The notes below the pieces were generated by a model, which saw only the letters and a list, made by a program, of their open reading frames with translations, was not told where the DNA came from and did not search any database. Source: Nocardioides sp. Arc9.136 (GTDB lineage Bacteria; Actinomycetota; Actinomycetes; Propionibacteriales; Nocardioidaceae). Taken from it: DNA of 64,000 nt. Every line of letters starts with the position of its first letter. The first letter of the stretch is position 1. Where the stretch lies: assembly GCF_030506255.1 (NCBI RefSeq), contig NZ_CP113431.1, forward strand, positions 4,041,001 through 4,105,000. The letters are read 5' to 3'. Below are positions 40,677 through 49,441 of this stretch, in pieces. The translations under genes were made by a program, and so were the position numbers.

Positions 40677-41456
40677 ATGGGTCAGGTGCCGGCGGCGACG
40701 CGTGCGTTGCGGGTGCTGCGCTTCCTGGCCAGCCAGCCCGACCCGGCGCCGCTCGAGCGCATCGTGCGCGCCTGCGACCTGCCGCGCAGCACGGCGTACC
40801 ACCTGCTCAACGCGATGATCGCCGAGGGCTTCGTCGTCCACCTCGCCGAGGAGCACCGGTACGGCCTCGGCGTGGCCGCCTTCGAGGTCGGCAGCGGCTA
40901 CTCCCGCCAGGAGCCGCTCCAGCGGATCGCCCGGCGGCCGCTCGCCGCCCTCGTCGACCGGGTCGGGCAGAGCGCGCACCTCGCCGTCCTGCACGGCCGT
41001 GACGTCCTCTACGTCCTCGAGGAGCGCGCCCCCGGCCGCCCCCCGCTCGTCACCGACGTCGGGGTACGGCTGCCGGCCTCGCTCACCGCGAGCGGTCGAG
41101 CGCTGCTGGCCCGGCTCCCGGCCGCCCAGGTCCGGGCGCTCTACCCCTCCCCGGACGCCTTCGTCGACCGGCACGGGCAGGGGCCGCGCACCCTCAGCGC
41201 GCTGCGGGTGATGCTTGCCGAGACCCGCCAGCGCGGGTGGGCCACGGAGGACGGCGAGGTCACCCCCGGGCTGGCCAGCGTCGCCTCCGCGGTCGTCGAC
41301 CACAACGGGCACCCGATGGCGGGGGTCGCGGTCACCTACCCGTCCGAGACCCCGTCCGAGGGCCCGGCCGGGGCTGCGGTCGACGCCGCCGCCCTCGCCG
41401 AGGAGGTACGGCGCACCGCGGCGCAGCTGACCCGCCGGCTCGGGGGCGTCGCGTGA
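40677..41456 (+). CDS. IclR-family transcriptional regulator
   Basis: 259 residues. N-terminal winged helix (RALRVLRFLASQPDPAPLER, CDLPRSTAYHLLNAMIAEGF) followed by the IclR effector domain with LAALVDRVGQSAHLAVLHG, LPASLTASGRALLA and the late GVAVTYPSE. A -10-like TAGGCT (40663-40668) ends 8 nt before the ATG, suggesting a leaderless start. It is coupled to an EamA permease (GTGA overlap). In Corynebacterium glutamicum the hut regulator HutR is an IclR protein, so this one, 3.6 kb from hutH, is a candidate for the TCTCGnATCCGAGA sites. Confidence 0.87.
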   Translation: MGQVPAATRALRVLRFLASQPDPAPLERIVRACDLPRSTAYHLLNAMIAEGFVVHLAEEHRYGLGVAAFEVGSGYSRQEPLQRIARRPLAALVDRVGQSAHLAVLHGRDVLYVLEERAPGRPPLVTDVGVRLPASLTASGRALLARLPAAQVRALYPSPDAFVDRHGQGPRTLSALRVMLAETRQRGWATEDGEVTPGLASVASAVVDHNGHPMAGVAVTYPSETPSEGPAGAAVDAAALAEEVRRTAAQLTRRLGGVA

Positions 41457-42415
41457 GCGCAGCGGCCGGCCGGCACGACCCGCGGCTGGGCCTGCTGCAG
41501 ATCTCGCTGGCCGGCGTCCTGTGGGGCACCGGCGGGCTCGGCGTGCGGGTCGTCCGCGACCACGTCCCGATGTCGGTGCTGACCATCAGCGCCTGGCGGA
41601 TGGGCCTCGCGGCCGCCGTCCTCCTGCTGGCCGTGGTCGCCCTGCGGGCGGGCGGGTCCCTGGCCCGGCTGCTGCGGGAGCGTCCGCGTCGGGTCCTGCT
41701 CGTGGGGTGCGGGACCGCGGCCTACCAGGCGCTCTACTTCGGCGCGGTCGTCGCGGTCGGCGTCACGGTGGCGACGGTGGTGAGCCTCGGGCTGGCCCCG
41801 GTGCTGCTCACCGTCGCCGACGCCGTCCGGCACGGCCGCCGGCCCACCGGCGAGCGCCTGCTGGTCCTGGCCGCGGCCCTGACCGGGTTGGTGCTGGTCA
41901 GCGTCTTCGCCGGCCACGGCGGCGGCACGACCGGCCCCCACCCCGGGCTCGGTGTCGCGCTGGCCGTCGCCTCGGGGGCGGCGTACGCGCTCGCGACCGC
42001 GCTGGGCGAGCCGCTGGCCCGCGCCACCGGACCGCTCACGCTCACCACCGCGACCACGAGCGTCGGTGCCCTCGCGCTGGCGCCGTTCCTCCTCGCCGAC
42101 GCCGTCCGGGGCGAACCGGTGCTCACCTCGGACCCGGTGGTCGTGACCACGCTGGTCTACCTGGGGCTGATGACCATGGCTCTGGCCTACGGCCTGCTCT
42201 ACGCGGGCCTGCGCACGGCCGACGGCAGCGCGGCGGTCGTGGCGACCCTCCTGGAACCGGTCACCGCCGCCCTGGTGGCGGCGGTGTTCCTCGACGAGCG
42301 GGTGGGCGTCGGCGGCGTCGTGGGGACCCTGCTGATCCTGGCCGCCGTCGGCGGGCTCGGACGCCGTAGCCCCGATGCCGGTGGACCGTTGACCCCGGCA
42401 ACGGAACCTGACTAG
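41453..42415 (+). CDS. EamA/DMT-family permease
   Basis: 320 residues with ten hydrophobic segments in two EamA repeats. The first repeat starts LGLLQISLAGVLWGTGGLGV, the second around GVALAVASGAAYALATALGE, each ending in a TLLEPV/GLAPVL-type helix. GTG start overlaps the IclR stop by 4 bp. Family members export amino acids or metabolites, or take up similar small molecules. Control by the coupled IclR protein is likely. Confidence 0.85.
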   Translation: MSAAAGRHDPRLGLLQISLAGVLWGTGGLGVRVVRDHVPMSVLTISAWRMGLAAAVLLLAVVALRAGGSLARLLRERPRRVLLVGCGTAAYQALYFGAVVAVGVTVATVVSLGLAPVLLTVADAVRHGRRPTGERLLVLAAALTGLVLVSVFAGHGGGTTGPHPGLGVALAVASGAAYALATALGEPLARATGPLTLTTATTSVGALALAPFLLADAVRGEPVLTSDPVVVTTLVYLGLMTMALAYGLLYAGLRTADGSAAVVATLLEPVTAALVAAVFLDERVGVGGVVGTLLILAAVGGLGRRSPDAGGPLTPATEPD

Positions 42416-42475
42416 GTTCCACGTCCTGCCCCGTCCGTTCCGGGGCGGAACGCTGCGCTACCCGGGGGAGCCCGC

Positions 42476-44908
42476 ATGCCCGCACGCCGCACGCCGTCCG
42501 ACCGTCCCGAGGGCCGGCGCCGCCGGTGGAGCACCGCCGGGCGGCTCGCCGTCACCGGCGCGGCCGCCGGCGGCGTGCTCGCCGCGGCCCTCGCGCTCCC
42601 CGGCGCGGCCGGCCTGCGCGGTGGCTCGCTGGAGCAGCAGTTCGCCGACGCGACCGCGACCAAGGTCGCCATGGACGCCTCGAAGAACTCCATCTCGCGC
42701 TCGGTGGGCGCCGAGGACACCAGCGACCCGACGACCGCCGCCGAGGCCCGCGCCGCCGCCGCGTACGTCGAGGCCGAGCGGGCCCTGCCCGACCCGCGGC
42801 TGCGGGAGGCCGCGGTAGCGCAGCCGCGCCGGGCCCGGCCCCAGGACCGCTGGGCGATGGCCAACGGCTGCTACCGCCTGGCCGGGCGCCCGGTCTTCTT
42901 CAAGCCCACCGACCTCGGCAGCTACCTGCTCCACACCGCCGACCGCGGCTTCCTCGCCGCCGGCGGCGAGCGGGTCGCCGAGCCGTCCCCGGCGACGGTG
43001 TGGACCGCGCGCGAGCGGGGCGGTCGGTTCACCTTCACCAACGACCGCGGCCCGCTGCGGATCGGGGCGGCGTCGACGTTCGCCCTCACCCGCACGACGG
43101 GCTGCGCGGCGTACCCCGAGTCCCAGATCGACGTCTCCGGCGGTCCGCACGCCGGCGTCACGTCGTTCCAGGAGGTCCGCGGGTACGCCGACGCGCACAC
43201 CCACGGCATGGCGTTCGAGTTCCTCGGCGGCGAGGCGCACTGCGGTCGCCCCTGGCACGAGTACGGCGCGCCGTACGCGCTGGTGGACTGCGAGGACCAC
43301 ACCGTCACCGGCGGGTACGGCGGCGTGCTGGAGTCGGTGCTCAGCGGCACGCCCAGCCACGACCCCGTGGGCTGGCCGACGTTCGAGGACTGGCCGGCGC
43401 CGAACTCCCTCACCCACGAGGGCACCTACTACCGGTGGCTCGAGCGCGCCTGGCGCGGCGGTCAGCGGCTCTTCGTCAACCTGCTCGTCGAGAACAACCA
43501 GCTCTGCCAGCTCTACCCGCTCAAGCGCAACTCCTGCGACGACATGGACTCGGTGCGGCTGCAGGCCGAGGACATGTACGCGATGCAGGACTACATCGAC
43601 GCCCAGGCCGGCGGCCCAGGCAAGGGCTTCTACCGGATCGTCAAGGACCCGTGGCAGGCGCGCCGGGTGATCAACGCCGGCAAGATGGCGGTGGTCATGG
43701 GCATCGAGACCTCGGTGCCGTTCGGCTGCACGATGAAGCTGGGCGTCCCGGCCTGCGACGCCGCCGACATCGACCGGCAGATCGCCGAGGTCCACCGGAT
43801 GGGCGTGCGGCAGATGGAGCTGGTCAACAAGTTCGACAACGCGCTCTCCGGGGTCGCGGGCGACGCCGGCGCGATCGGCCCGGTCGTCAACGTCGCGAAC
43901 TTCCTCGAGACCGGCACCTTCTGGGACATGCGGCACTGCGAGCCCGCGGACCGGGAGTCCCACGACAACAACCAGGTCGCCGTCCCCGACATCACCGCCG
44001 GCGTGCAGGACGCGCTGTTCGGCGCGATCGCCTCGCTCGGGCTCCCGACCGTCCCGCTGCCGCTCTACCCCAGCCCCGACCACTGCAACAACCGCGGCCT
44101 CAGCACGCTCGGTGAGCACACCATCGAGGAGCTGGCGAAGCGCAGGATCCTCTTCGACCCCGACCACATGAGCGTCAAGGCCCGCCGCCAGTCGATGGAC
44201 CAGATCGAGGCGATGCGCTACCCCGGCGTGCTCTCCAGCCACTCCTGGTCCACCCCCGACACCTACCCGCGGATCTACCGCGCCGGCGGGTTCGTCGCGC
44301 CGTACGCCGGCGACTCGACGGGGTTCGTCGAGAAGTGGCGCCGCCACGTCGGCTGGGCCGACGAGCGCTACTACTTCGGCCTCGGGTTCGGCGCCGACAT
44401 CAACGGGCTCGGCGCGCAGGGCAACCCGCGCGGCGCCGACGTCCGGAACAAGGTCACCTACCCGTTCCGGGGCCTCGGCGGGGTCCGGGTCGACCGGCAG
44501 CGCGCCGGCCAGCGGGTCTTCGACATCAACGTCGACGGCGTCGCGCAGTACGGCCTCTACCCCGACTGGGTCGAGGACCTGCGCCAGGTGGCCGGCAAGG
44601 ACGGCGCGGACATCGTCGACGACATGGCCCGCGGCGCGGAGGCCTACCTGCAGACCTGGGAGCGGGCGTACGGCGTGCGTCCCGACTCCTGCCGCAACCC
44701 CGGGCTGCGCCGGCAGTGGTCGAAGGTCCGCGGCCTGGTCCGGCCGGGGATGACCACCACCGCGGTGATGCGGGCGGTCGGCCAGCCCTACCAGCGGCTC
44801 GGCGCGTCGTACCGCTTCTGCGCCAAGGCCCCGGGCGACCCGAAGGTGGTCGTGCGGGTGGCGTTCTCCCGCGCGGGCGAGGTGACCGGGGTCCGGCGCC
44901 TCGGATGA
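42476..44908 (+). CDS. large secreted amidohydrolase-like protein
   Basis: 810 residues. A long Arg-rich N-terminus precedes a hydrophobic export segment (residues about 21-42, LAVTGAAAGGVLAAALALPG). Mature part begins with a beta-rich region of about 170 residues, then DAHTHGMAFEFLGG, a metal-type HxH motif, VVMGIETSVPFGCTM, FDPDHMSVKARRQSM, and SSHSWST, spaced like the metal ligands of membrane dipeptidase/amidohydrolase barrels. About ten Cys suggest extracellular disulfides. A short region at the end (GMTTTAVMRAVGQPYQRLG) looks like an SmpA/BamE-like tail. Substrate unknown. GGGGGAG precedes the ATG. Confidence 0.75.
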   Translation: MPARRTPSDRPEGRRRRWSTAGRLAVTGAAAGGVLAAALALPGAAGLRGGSLEQQFADATATKVAMDASKNSISRSVGAEDTSDPTTAAEARAAAAYVEAERALPDPRLREAAVAQPRRARPQDRWAMANGCYRLAGRPVFFKPTDLGSYLLHTADRGFLAAGGERVAEPSPATVWTARERGGRFTFTNDRGPLRIGAASTFALTRTTGCAAYPESQIDVSGGPHAGVTSFQEVRGYADAHTHGMAFEFLGGEAHCGRPWHEYGAPYALVDCEDHTVTGGYGGVLESVLSGTPSHDPVGWPTFEDWPAPNSLTHEGTYYRWLERAWRGGQRLFVNLLVENNQLCQLYPLKRNSCDDMDSVRLQAEDMYAMQDYIDAQAGGPGKGFYRIVKDPWQARRVINAGKMAVVMGIETSVPFGCTMKLGVPACDAADIDRQIAEVHRMGVRQMELVNKFDNALSGVAGDAGAIGPVVNVANFLETGTFWDMRHCEPADRESHDNNQVAVPDITAGVQDALFGAIASLGLPTVPLPLYPSPDHCNNRGLSTLGEHTIEELAKRRILFDPDHMSVKARRQSMDQIEAMRYPGVLSSHSWSTPDTYPRIYRAGGFVAPYAGDSTGFVEKWRRHVGWADERYYFGLGFGADINGLGAQGNPRGADVRNKVTYPFRGLGGVRVDRQRAGQRVFDINVDGVAQYGLYPDWVEDLRQVAGKDGADIVDDMARGAEAYLQTWERAYGVRPDSCRNPGLRRQWSKVRGLVRPGMTTTAVMRAVGQPYQRLGASYRFCAKAPGDPKVVVRVAFSRAGEVTGVRRLG

Positions 44909-44953
44909 GCCGATGGGACGCACCCGCGTCCCGGGTTCGACTGGCGCGTAAGT

Positions 44954-44965
44954 TACTGGTCCGTA
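44954..44965. promoter_or_regulatory. TACTGGTCCGTA operator-like palindrome
   Basis: TACTG-GT-CCGTA, one mismatch from symmetry, lies 101 bp upstream of the iron-sulfur reductase start and overlaps a -10-like TAGGAT (44964-44969). It is the sibling of the perfect TACTGACCAGTA at 63793. Confidence 0.45.
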
Positions 44966-45066
44966 GGATGATTGTCACGCTGCCGAGCCATGACGGGCCG
45001 GAGCGCGGCACCTAGGCTCGCGGACGCGTCCGCGCTCTGCGGGCGGGCACCACTACGAGGAGCAGC

Positions 45067-48000
45067 ATGCAGATCTTCGCCATCGTCGTGTCACTCGCCA
45101 TCGCGGCGGTGGGCATCGCCCTGTTCGCGAGAGCGATCAGGAACATGCTCCGCGTCATCCGCGTCGGCCAGCCCGCGATGAACCGCACCGACCAGCCCGG
45201 GCGCCGCGCCTGGGTCGTGGTCAAGGAGACCCTGGGCCACACCCGGATGCTCCAGTGGAAGCTGGTAGGCATCGCCCACTGGTTCATCTTCGTGGGCTTC
45301 GGCCTGCTGTTCTTCACGCTGCTGACGGCGTTCGGGCAGCTCTTCGACTCCCACTTCACGCTGCCGCTGATCGGTGAGTTCTTCCTCTACGAGTGGGTCT
45401 CCGAGCTCTTCACGGTCGTGATGCTCGCGGCGATCATCGCGTTCATCGTGTACCGCGCCACCCGTCCCAAGGAGCGCACCCGCGGCGTCAAGGGCCGGTT
45501 CTGGGGCTCCACGATGTGGCAGGGCTACTTCGTCGAGAGCGTCATCCTCGGCGTCGGCCTCTGCATCATGGTCCTGCGCGGGCTGGAGTACGCCCTGCTC
45601 GACCACGAGGGCTCCGAGCACGCCTCGCTGCTGCACTTCCCCTTCACCGCCTGGCTCGGGCAGGCCTTCTCCGGCCTCTCGGTCGGCACGGTGGAGAACC
45701 TCATCTACCTCGTCGCGATGCTGAAGATCCTCATCTCCTTCGCCTGGATGATCACGATCTCGCTGAACCTCGACATGGGTGTCGCCTGGCACCGCTTCAC
45801 CGTCTTCTTCAACATCTTCTTCAAGCGCGAGGCCTCCGGGCGCACCGCGCTCGGCGCGGTCAAGCCGCTCACCAACAAGGGCGAGCGGGTCAGCCTCGAC
45901 GACATCGACGACCTCGACGAGGACGCCTCGCTCGGCGTCGGCACCATCGAGGACTTCAGCTGGAAGAACATCCTCGACTTCACCACCTGCACCGAGTGCG
46001 GTCGCTGCCAGTCGCAGTGCCCTGCCTGGAACACCGAGAAGCCGCTGTCGCCGAAGCTGCTGATCACCGCGCTGCGCGACCACACCTACCAGAAGGCGCC
46101 GTACGTCCACGCCGGCGGCGAGGGCAGCGAGGCCGCGACCGCGCTGCTGGAGAAGGACGAGAAGCTCGCCCGCGAGGTGGAGCGCCCGCTCGTCGGCGAC
46201 ACCGGCGACGACTGGTTCTACATGCCCGACAGCGGCGCCGCGGTCATCGACTCCGAGGTGCTGTGGAACTGCACGAGCTGCGGCGCCTGCGTCCAGCAGT
46301 GCCCTGTCGACATCGAGCACGTCGACCACATCATCGACATGCGCCGCTACCAGGTGCTGGTCGAGTCGAACTTCCCCGCCGAGCTCAACGGGCTGTTCAA
46401 GGGCCTGGAGAACAAGGGCAACCCCTGGAACATGTCGCCCAACGCGCGGCTGGACTGGGCCAAGGGCCTCGACTTCGACGTCAAGGTCGTCGGCGAGGAC
46501 ATCGAGTCCCTCGAGGAGGTCGACTGGCTGTTCTGGGTCGGCTGCGCCGGCGCCTACGAGGACCGCCAGAAGAAGACCACCCGCGCCGTGGCCGAGCTGC
46601 TCGACATGGCCGGCGTCTCCTTCGGCGTGCTCGGCAACGGCGAGACCTGCTCGGGCGACCCGGCCCGACGCGCCGGCAACGAGTTCGTCTTCCAGGGCCT
46701 GGCCCAGCAGAACGTGGAGACCTTCCAGGAGTACAAGGTCAAGAAGGCCGTCACGACCTGTGCGCACTGCTTCAACACGCTGAAGAACGAGTACAAGGAG
46801 TTTGGCATCGAGCTGGAGGTGGTCCACCACACCCAGCTGCTGAACCGCCTGGTCCGCGAGGGCAAGCTGACCCCGGTCACCGACGGCGAGGGCGCCCACA
46901 AGCGTTCGATCACCTACCACGACCCCTGCTACATCGGTCGCCACAACGGCGTCTACTCGCCGCCGCGCGAGCTGCTCCAGGTCCTCCCGGGCGCGGAGTA
47001 CGTCGAGATGGAGCGCAACTCCGAGCGGTCCTTCTGCTGCGGCGCCGGCGGCGCCCGCATGTGGATGGAGGAGAACACCGGCGAGCGGATCAACCTCAAC
47101 CGCACCAAGGAGGCCGTCGGCACCGGCGCCGACCAGATCGCGGTCGGCTGCCCGTTCTGCCGGGTCATGCTCTCCGACGGCCTCACCGCCCAGCAGTCCA
47201 AGGGCGAGGCCCGCGAGGAGGTCGAGGTCCTCGACGTCGCGCAGATGCTGCTCGCCTCGGTCAAGGGCGAGGTGGCCACGAAGGTCAAGCCCGGCGGCGG
47301 CGCCCCGGCGGCGAAGGCCGCGCCCTCCGAGGAGGTCAAGGCCGAGCCCGAGGCCGGCGACGACACGCAGGCCTCCGACGACGTCGTGACCGACACCGCG
47401 GACGCCGGGCCGCTGGCCAAGGCATCGGGCGGCTCCTCGCTGTTCGACACCCCGGCACCGGACGCCGCGTCCGGCGACCAGGCCACGAGCGCCTCGACCG
47501 AGTCCACCCCGGCGCAGGAGGCGAAGGCCGCCTCCTCCGCCGGCCAGGGCGGCGGGTCCTCGCTGTTCGACCTCGGTGGCGACGACGCCGCGGAGGCGCC
47601 GGCCGAGCCTGCCAAGGCCGAGCAGAAGACCGAGCCGGCGAAGACCGAGCCGGCGAAGACCGAGCCGAAGCCCGAGTCGAAGGCCGAGCCGGCCCTCGGC
47701 GGCTCGCTCTTCGACCTCGGCGGCGACGAGCCGGCCGAGGCGAAGGCGGAGCCGGCGAGCAAGCCCGAGGCTCAGCCCGAGCCCAAGGCCGCGTCCGAGG
47801 CCGCGTCCGAGCCGGCGCCGGAGATGAACGAGACCGACCTCGGCTCCGGCGGCTCGCTGTTCGACATCTCCGCCGACGCTCCGGCTCCGGCCGCACCGAA
47901 GGCCGAGGAGCCCAGGGCCGAGGAGCCCAAGGCCGAGGAGCCCAAGGCCGAGGAGCCCAAGGCGGAGGAGCCGAAGGCCCCGTCGAAGGCCCCCGCGCCG

Positions 48001-48729
48001 GAGCTGAACGAGACCGACCTGTCCTCGGGCGGATCGCTCTTCGACATCGAGGCACCGGCCGCCCCGGAGCCCCAGGCCGAGCAGCCTGCGGCGTCCCAGC
48101 CCGAGGAGGTCGCCCCGGCGGCCACCGAGGACGAGGTGGTCGAGTCCTCGCACAGCCCCGAGTCCGCGGACACCTCGGCCGAGGAGGTCGTCGAGACCGA
48201 GACCGCCGCCCCGGAGGTCGAGTCGCGGAAGGCGGCTGCCGCGCCGTCGGCGTCGATCCCGGAGGGCGGCTCGCTCTTCGACATCGCCGCCCCCGCGGCC
48301 GTCGCCCAGCCCGAGCGGAAGCCGGAGCGCGCCGCCCCGGCGGAGCAGCCCGCCGCGCAGGAGCCGACCGAGACGCCGACCGAGAAGCCGGCCGAGCCGG
48401 CCACCCCGGTCGACGCCCCCAGCGGGGAGCAGCTGACCGCGGCCGCGACGGCCGCCGCCAGCGACGACCCGATGCCGGAGCCGGCCGCGGAGGCCACCCC
48501 CGAGGCAGAGGTCGAGGCGGAGGTCGAGGCCGAGGTCGAGGCCCAGGAGGAGGCCCGCTCCGAGTCCGAGGAGCCGGCGGCCGAGCAGGCCGACGCCGAG
48601 GCGGAGGCCGCCGACGCCGAGGACGAGGAGCCCGCCGAGGAGAAGCCGAAGCCGACCTCGAGCGGCGCGGCCAACCAGCCGCGGACCGACGTGGAGATCG
48701 CCGAGGGCGGGTCGCTCTTCGACCTCTGA
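45067..48729 (+). CDS. membrane iron-sulfur (CCG-domain) oxidoreductase with long acidic repeat tail
   Basis: 1220 residues. Residues 1-240 hold about five membrane helices of a NarI/HdrE-like cytochrome-type anchor. Two 4Fe-4S motifs follow: CTECGRCQSQC at 308-318 and CTSCGACVQQC at 402-412. Two CCG (heterodisulfide-reductase-like) domains come next, ending with SFCCGAGGARMW. This core equals the essential mycobacterial reductase Rv0338c. Residues about 760-1220 form an Ala/Pro/Glu-rich disordered tail with seven G-G-S-(S)-L-F-D motifs starting at residues 788, 829, 878, 928, 988, 1067 and 1214, the last being the C-terminus. GAGGAG precedes the ATG. Likely passes electrons from a membrane donor to an unknown acceptor. 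Confidence 0.9.
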   Translation: MQIFAIVVSLAIAAVGIALFARAIRNMLRVIRVGQPAMNRTDQPGRRAWVVVKETLGHTRMLQWKLVGIAHWFIFVGFGLLFFTLLTAFGQLFDSHFTLPLIGEFFLYEWVSELFTVVMLAAIIAFIVYRATRPKERTRGVKGRFWGSTMWQGYFVESVILGVGLCIMVLRGLEYALLDHEGSEHASLLHFPFTAWLGQAFSGLSVGTVENLIYLVAMLKILISFAWMITISLNLDMGVAWHRFTVFFNIFFKREASGRTALGAVKPLTNKGERVSLDDIDDLDEDASLGVGTIEDFSWKNILDFTTCTECGRCQSQCPAWNTEKPLSPKLLITALRDHTYQKAPYVHAGGEGSEAATALLEKDEKLAREVERPLVGDTGDDWFYMPDSGAAVIDSEVLWNCTSCGACVQQCPVDIEHVDHIIDMRRYQVLVESNFPAELNGLFKGLENKGNPWNMSPNARLDWAKGLDFDVKVVGEDIESLEEVDWLFWVGCAGAYEDRQKKTTRAVAELLDMAGVSFGVLGNGETCSGDPARRAGNEFVFQGLAQQNVETFQEYKVKKAVTTCAHCFNTLKNEYKEFGIELEVVHHTQLLNRLVREGKLTPVTDGEGAHKRSITYHDPCYIGRHNGVYSPPRELLQVLPGAEYVEMERNSERSFCCGAGGARMWMEENTGERINLNRTKEAVGTGADQIAVGCPFCRVMLSDGLTAQQSKGEAREEVEVLDVAQMLLASVKGEVATKVKPGGGAPAAKAAPSEEVKAEPEAGDDTQASDDVVTDTADAGPLAKASGGSSLFDTPAPDAASGDQATSASTESTPAQEAKAASSAGQGGGSSLFDLGGDDAAEAPAEPAKAEQKTEPAKTEPAKTEPKPESKAEPALGGSLFDLGGDEPAEAKAEPASKPEAQPEPKAASEAASEPAPEMNETDLGSGGSLFDISADAPAPAAPKAEEPRAEEPKAEEPKAEEPKAEEPKAPSKAPAPELNETDLSSGGSLFDIEAPAAPEPQAEQPAASQPEEVAPAATEDEVVESSHSPESADTSAEEVVETETAAPEVESRKAAAAPSASIPEGGSLFDIAAPAAVAQPERKPERAAPAEQPAAQEPTETPTEKPAEPATPVDAPSGEQLTAAATAAASDDPMPEPAAEATPEAEVEAEVEAEVEAQEEARSESEEPAAEQADAEAEAADAEDEEPAEEKPKPTSSGAANQPRTDVEIAEGGSLFDL

Positions 48730-48748
48730 CCGAGGCAGCACCGCACGA

Positions 48749-48810
48749 CCGACGGGGTCGTGTGCCCCAGGACGCGCTCCGGCGCGGCGAGGGGCACACG
48801 ACCCCGTCGG
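48749..48810. terminator. 20-bp perfect stem-loop after the iron-sulfur reductase gene
   Basis: Arms CCGACGGGGTCGTGTGCCCC (48749-48768) and its exact complement (48791-48810), loop of 22 nt. A second pairing, CCAGGACGC (48767-48775) with GCGTCCTGG (48810-48818), overlaps the edges of the first, so two structures compete. Main role is probably termination before the TetR gene. Confidence 0.75.
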
Positions 48811-48834
48811 CGTCCTGGGCCGGCCCCACAGTCC

Positions 48835-48862
48835 TGTACGCTCGTACATGTACGTCCGTACA
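48835..48862. promoter_or_regulatory. tandem TetR operators TGTACGnnCGTACA x2
   Basis: Two perfect 14-bp palindromes, TGTACGCTCGTACA and TGTACGTCCGTACA, directly adjoin without spacer, 16 bp before the TetR ATG. The arrangement suggests two cooperating repressor dimers. Confidence 0.72.
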
Positions 48863-48877
48863 GAACGAGAGGACCCG

Positions 48878-49441
48878 ATGACCTCCCCCGCCCGCAAGCG
48901 CGACCCCGAGGGGCGCCGCCGCGCCATCGTCGAGGCGGCCGTCGAGCTGCTGCTCGAGGGCGACGGCGCCGAGCTGACCCACCGCCGGGTCGCCGCCCGC
49001 GCCGGGGTGCCCCTGGGCTCCACGACGCAGTACTTCGCCACCCTGGCCGACCTGCGCACGGCCGCGCTCGAGCAGATCGCGGCGGCCAACGAGGCCGGCC
49101 TGGTCGAGATCCGGGAGGCCCTCGCCGCGCCGGACAGCGGCCCGGACACCCTGGCTGCACTGCTCCACCGCTACATCGCCGACGAGGAGCGCCTCCGCGC
49201 CGACAACGCCCTGTGGGCCGCCGCGCTGCGGGACGCCGAGCTCCACCGCCTCGTGCGCCACTGGTACGACGGGTTCACCGCCGTCCTGCGCGACCACGTG
49301 TCGCCGCGGGCGGCCGTCGCGCTCGCGGTCTACCTCGACGGGGCGGCCATGCACGCGTCGTTCCACGACGAGCCGCTCGACCTGGCGTCGCTGGCGGCGG
49401 TCATCGCCGCCCTCAGCACCGTCGAGGGGGGCGAGGCATGA
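48878..49441 (+). CDS. TetR-family regulator of the adjoining exporter
   Basis: 187 residues. Helix-turn-helix LTHRRVAARAGVPLGSTTQYF lies at about residues 33-52, typical of TetR proteins that act on exporters. An in-frame ATG at 48848 lies inside the operator, so I take 48878, which has GAGAGGA upstream. Its stop overlaps the MFS start (ATGA). It most likely represses this two-gene operon through the tandem TGTACGnnCGTACA palindromes and responds to an exporter substrate. Confidence 0.87.
   Translation: MTSPARKRDPEGRRRAIVEAAVELLLEGDGAELTHRRVAARAGVPLGSTTQYFATLADLRTAALEQIAAANEAGLVEIREALAAPDSGPDTLAALLHRYIADEERLRADNALWAAALRDAELHRLVRHWYDGFTAVLRDHVSPRAAVALAVYLDGAAMHASFHDEPLDLASLAAVIAALSTVEGGEA

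Noticed and set aside
45091..49149. A minus-strand open frame of about 1350 codons opposite the iron-sulfur reductase
   Set aside because: Leu/Gly/Arg-rich translation of the reductase antisense strand with no recognisable family; runs through the terminator and operators.
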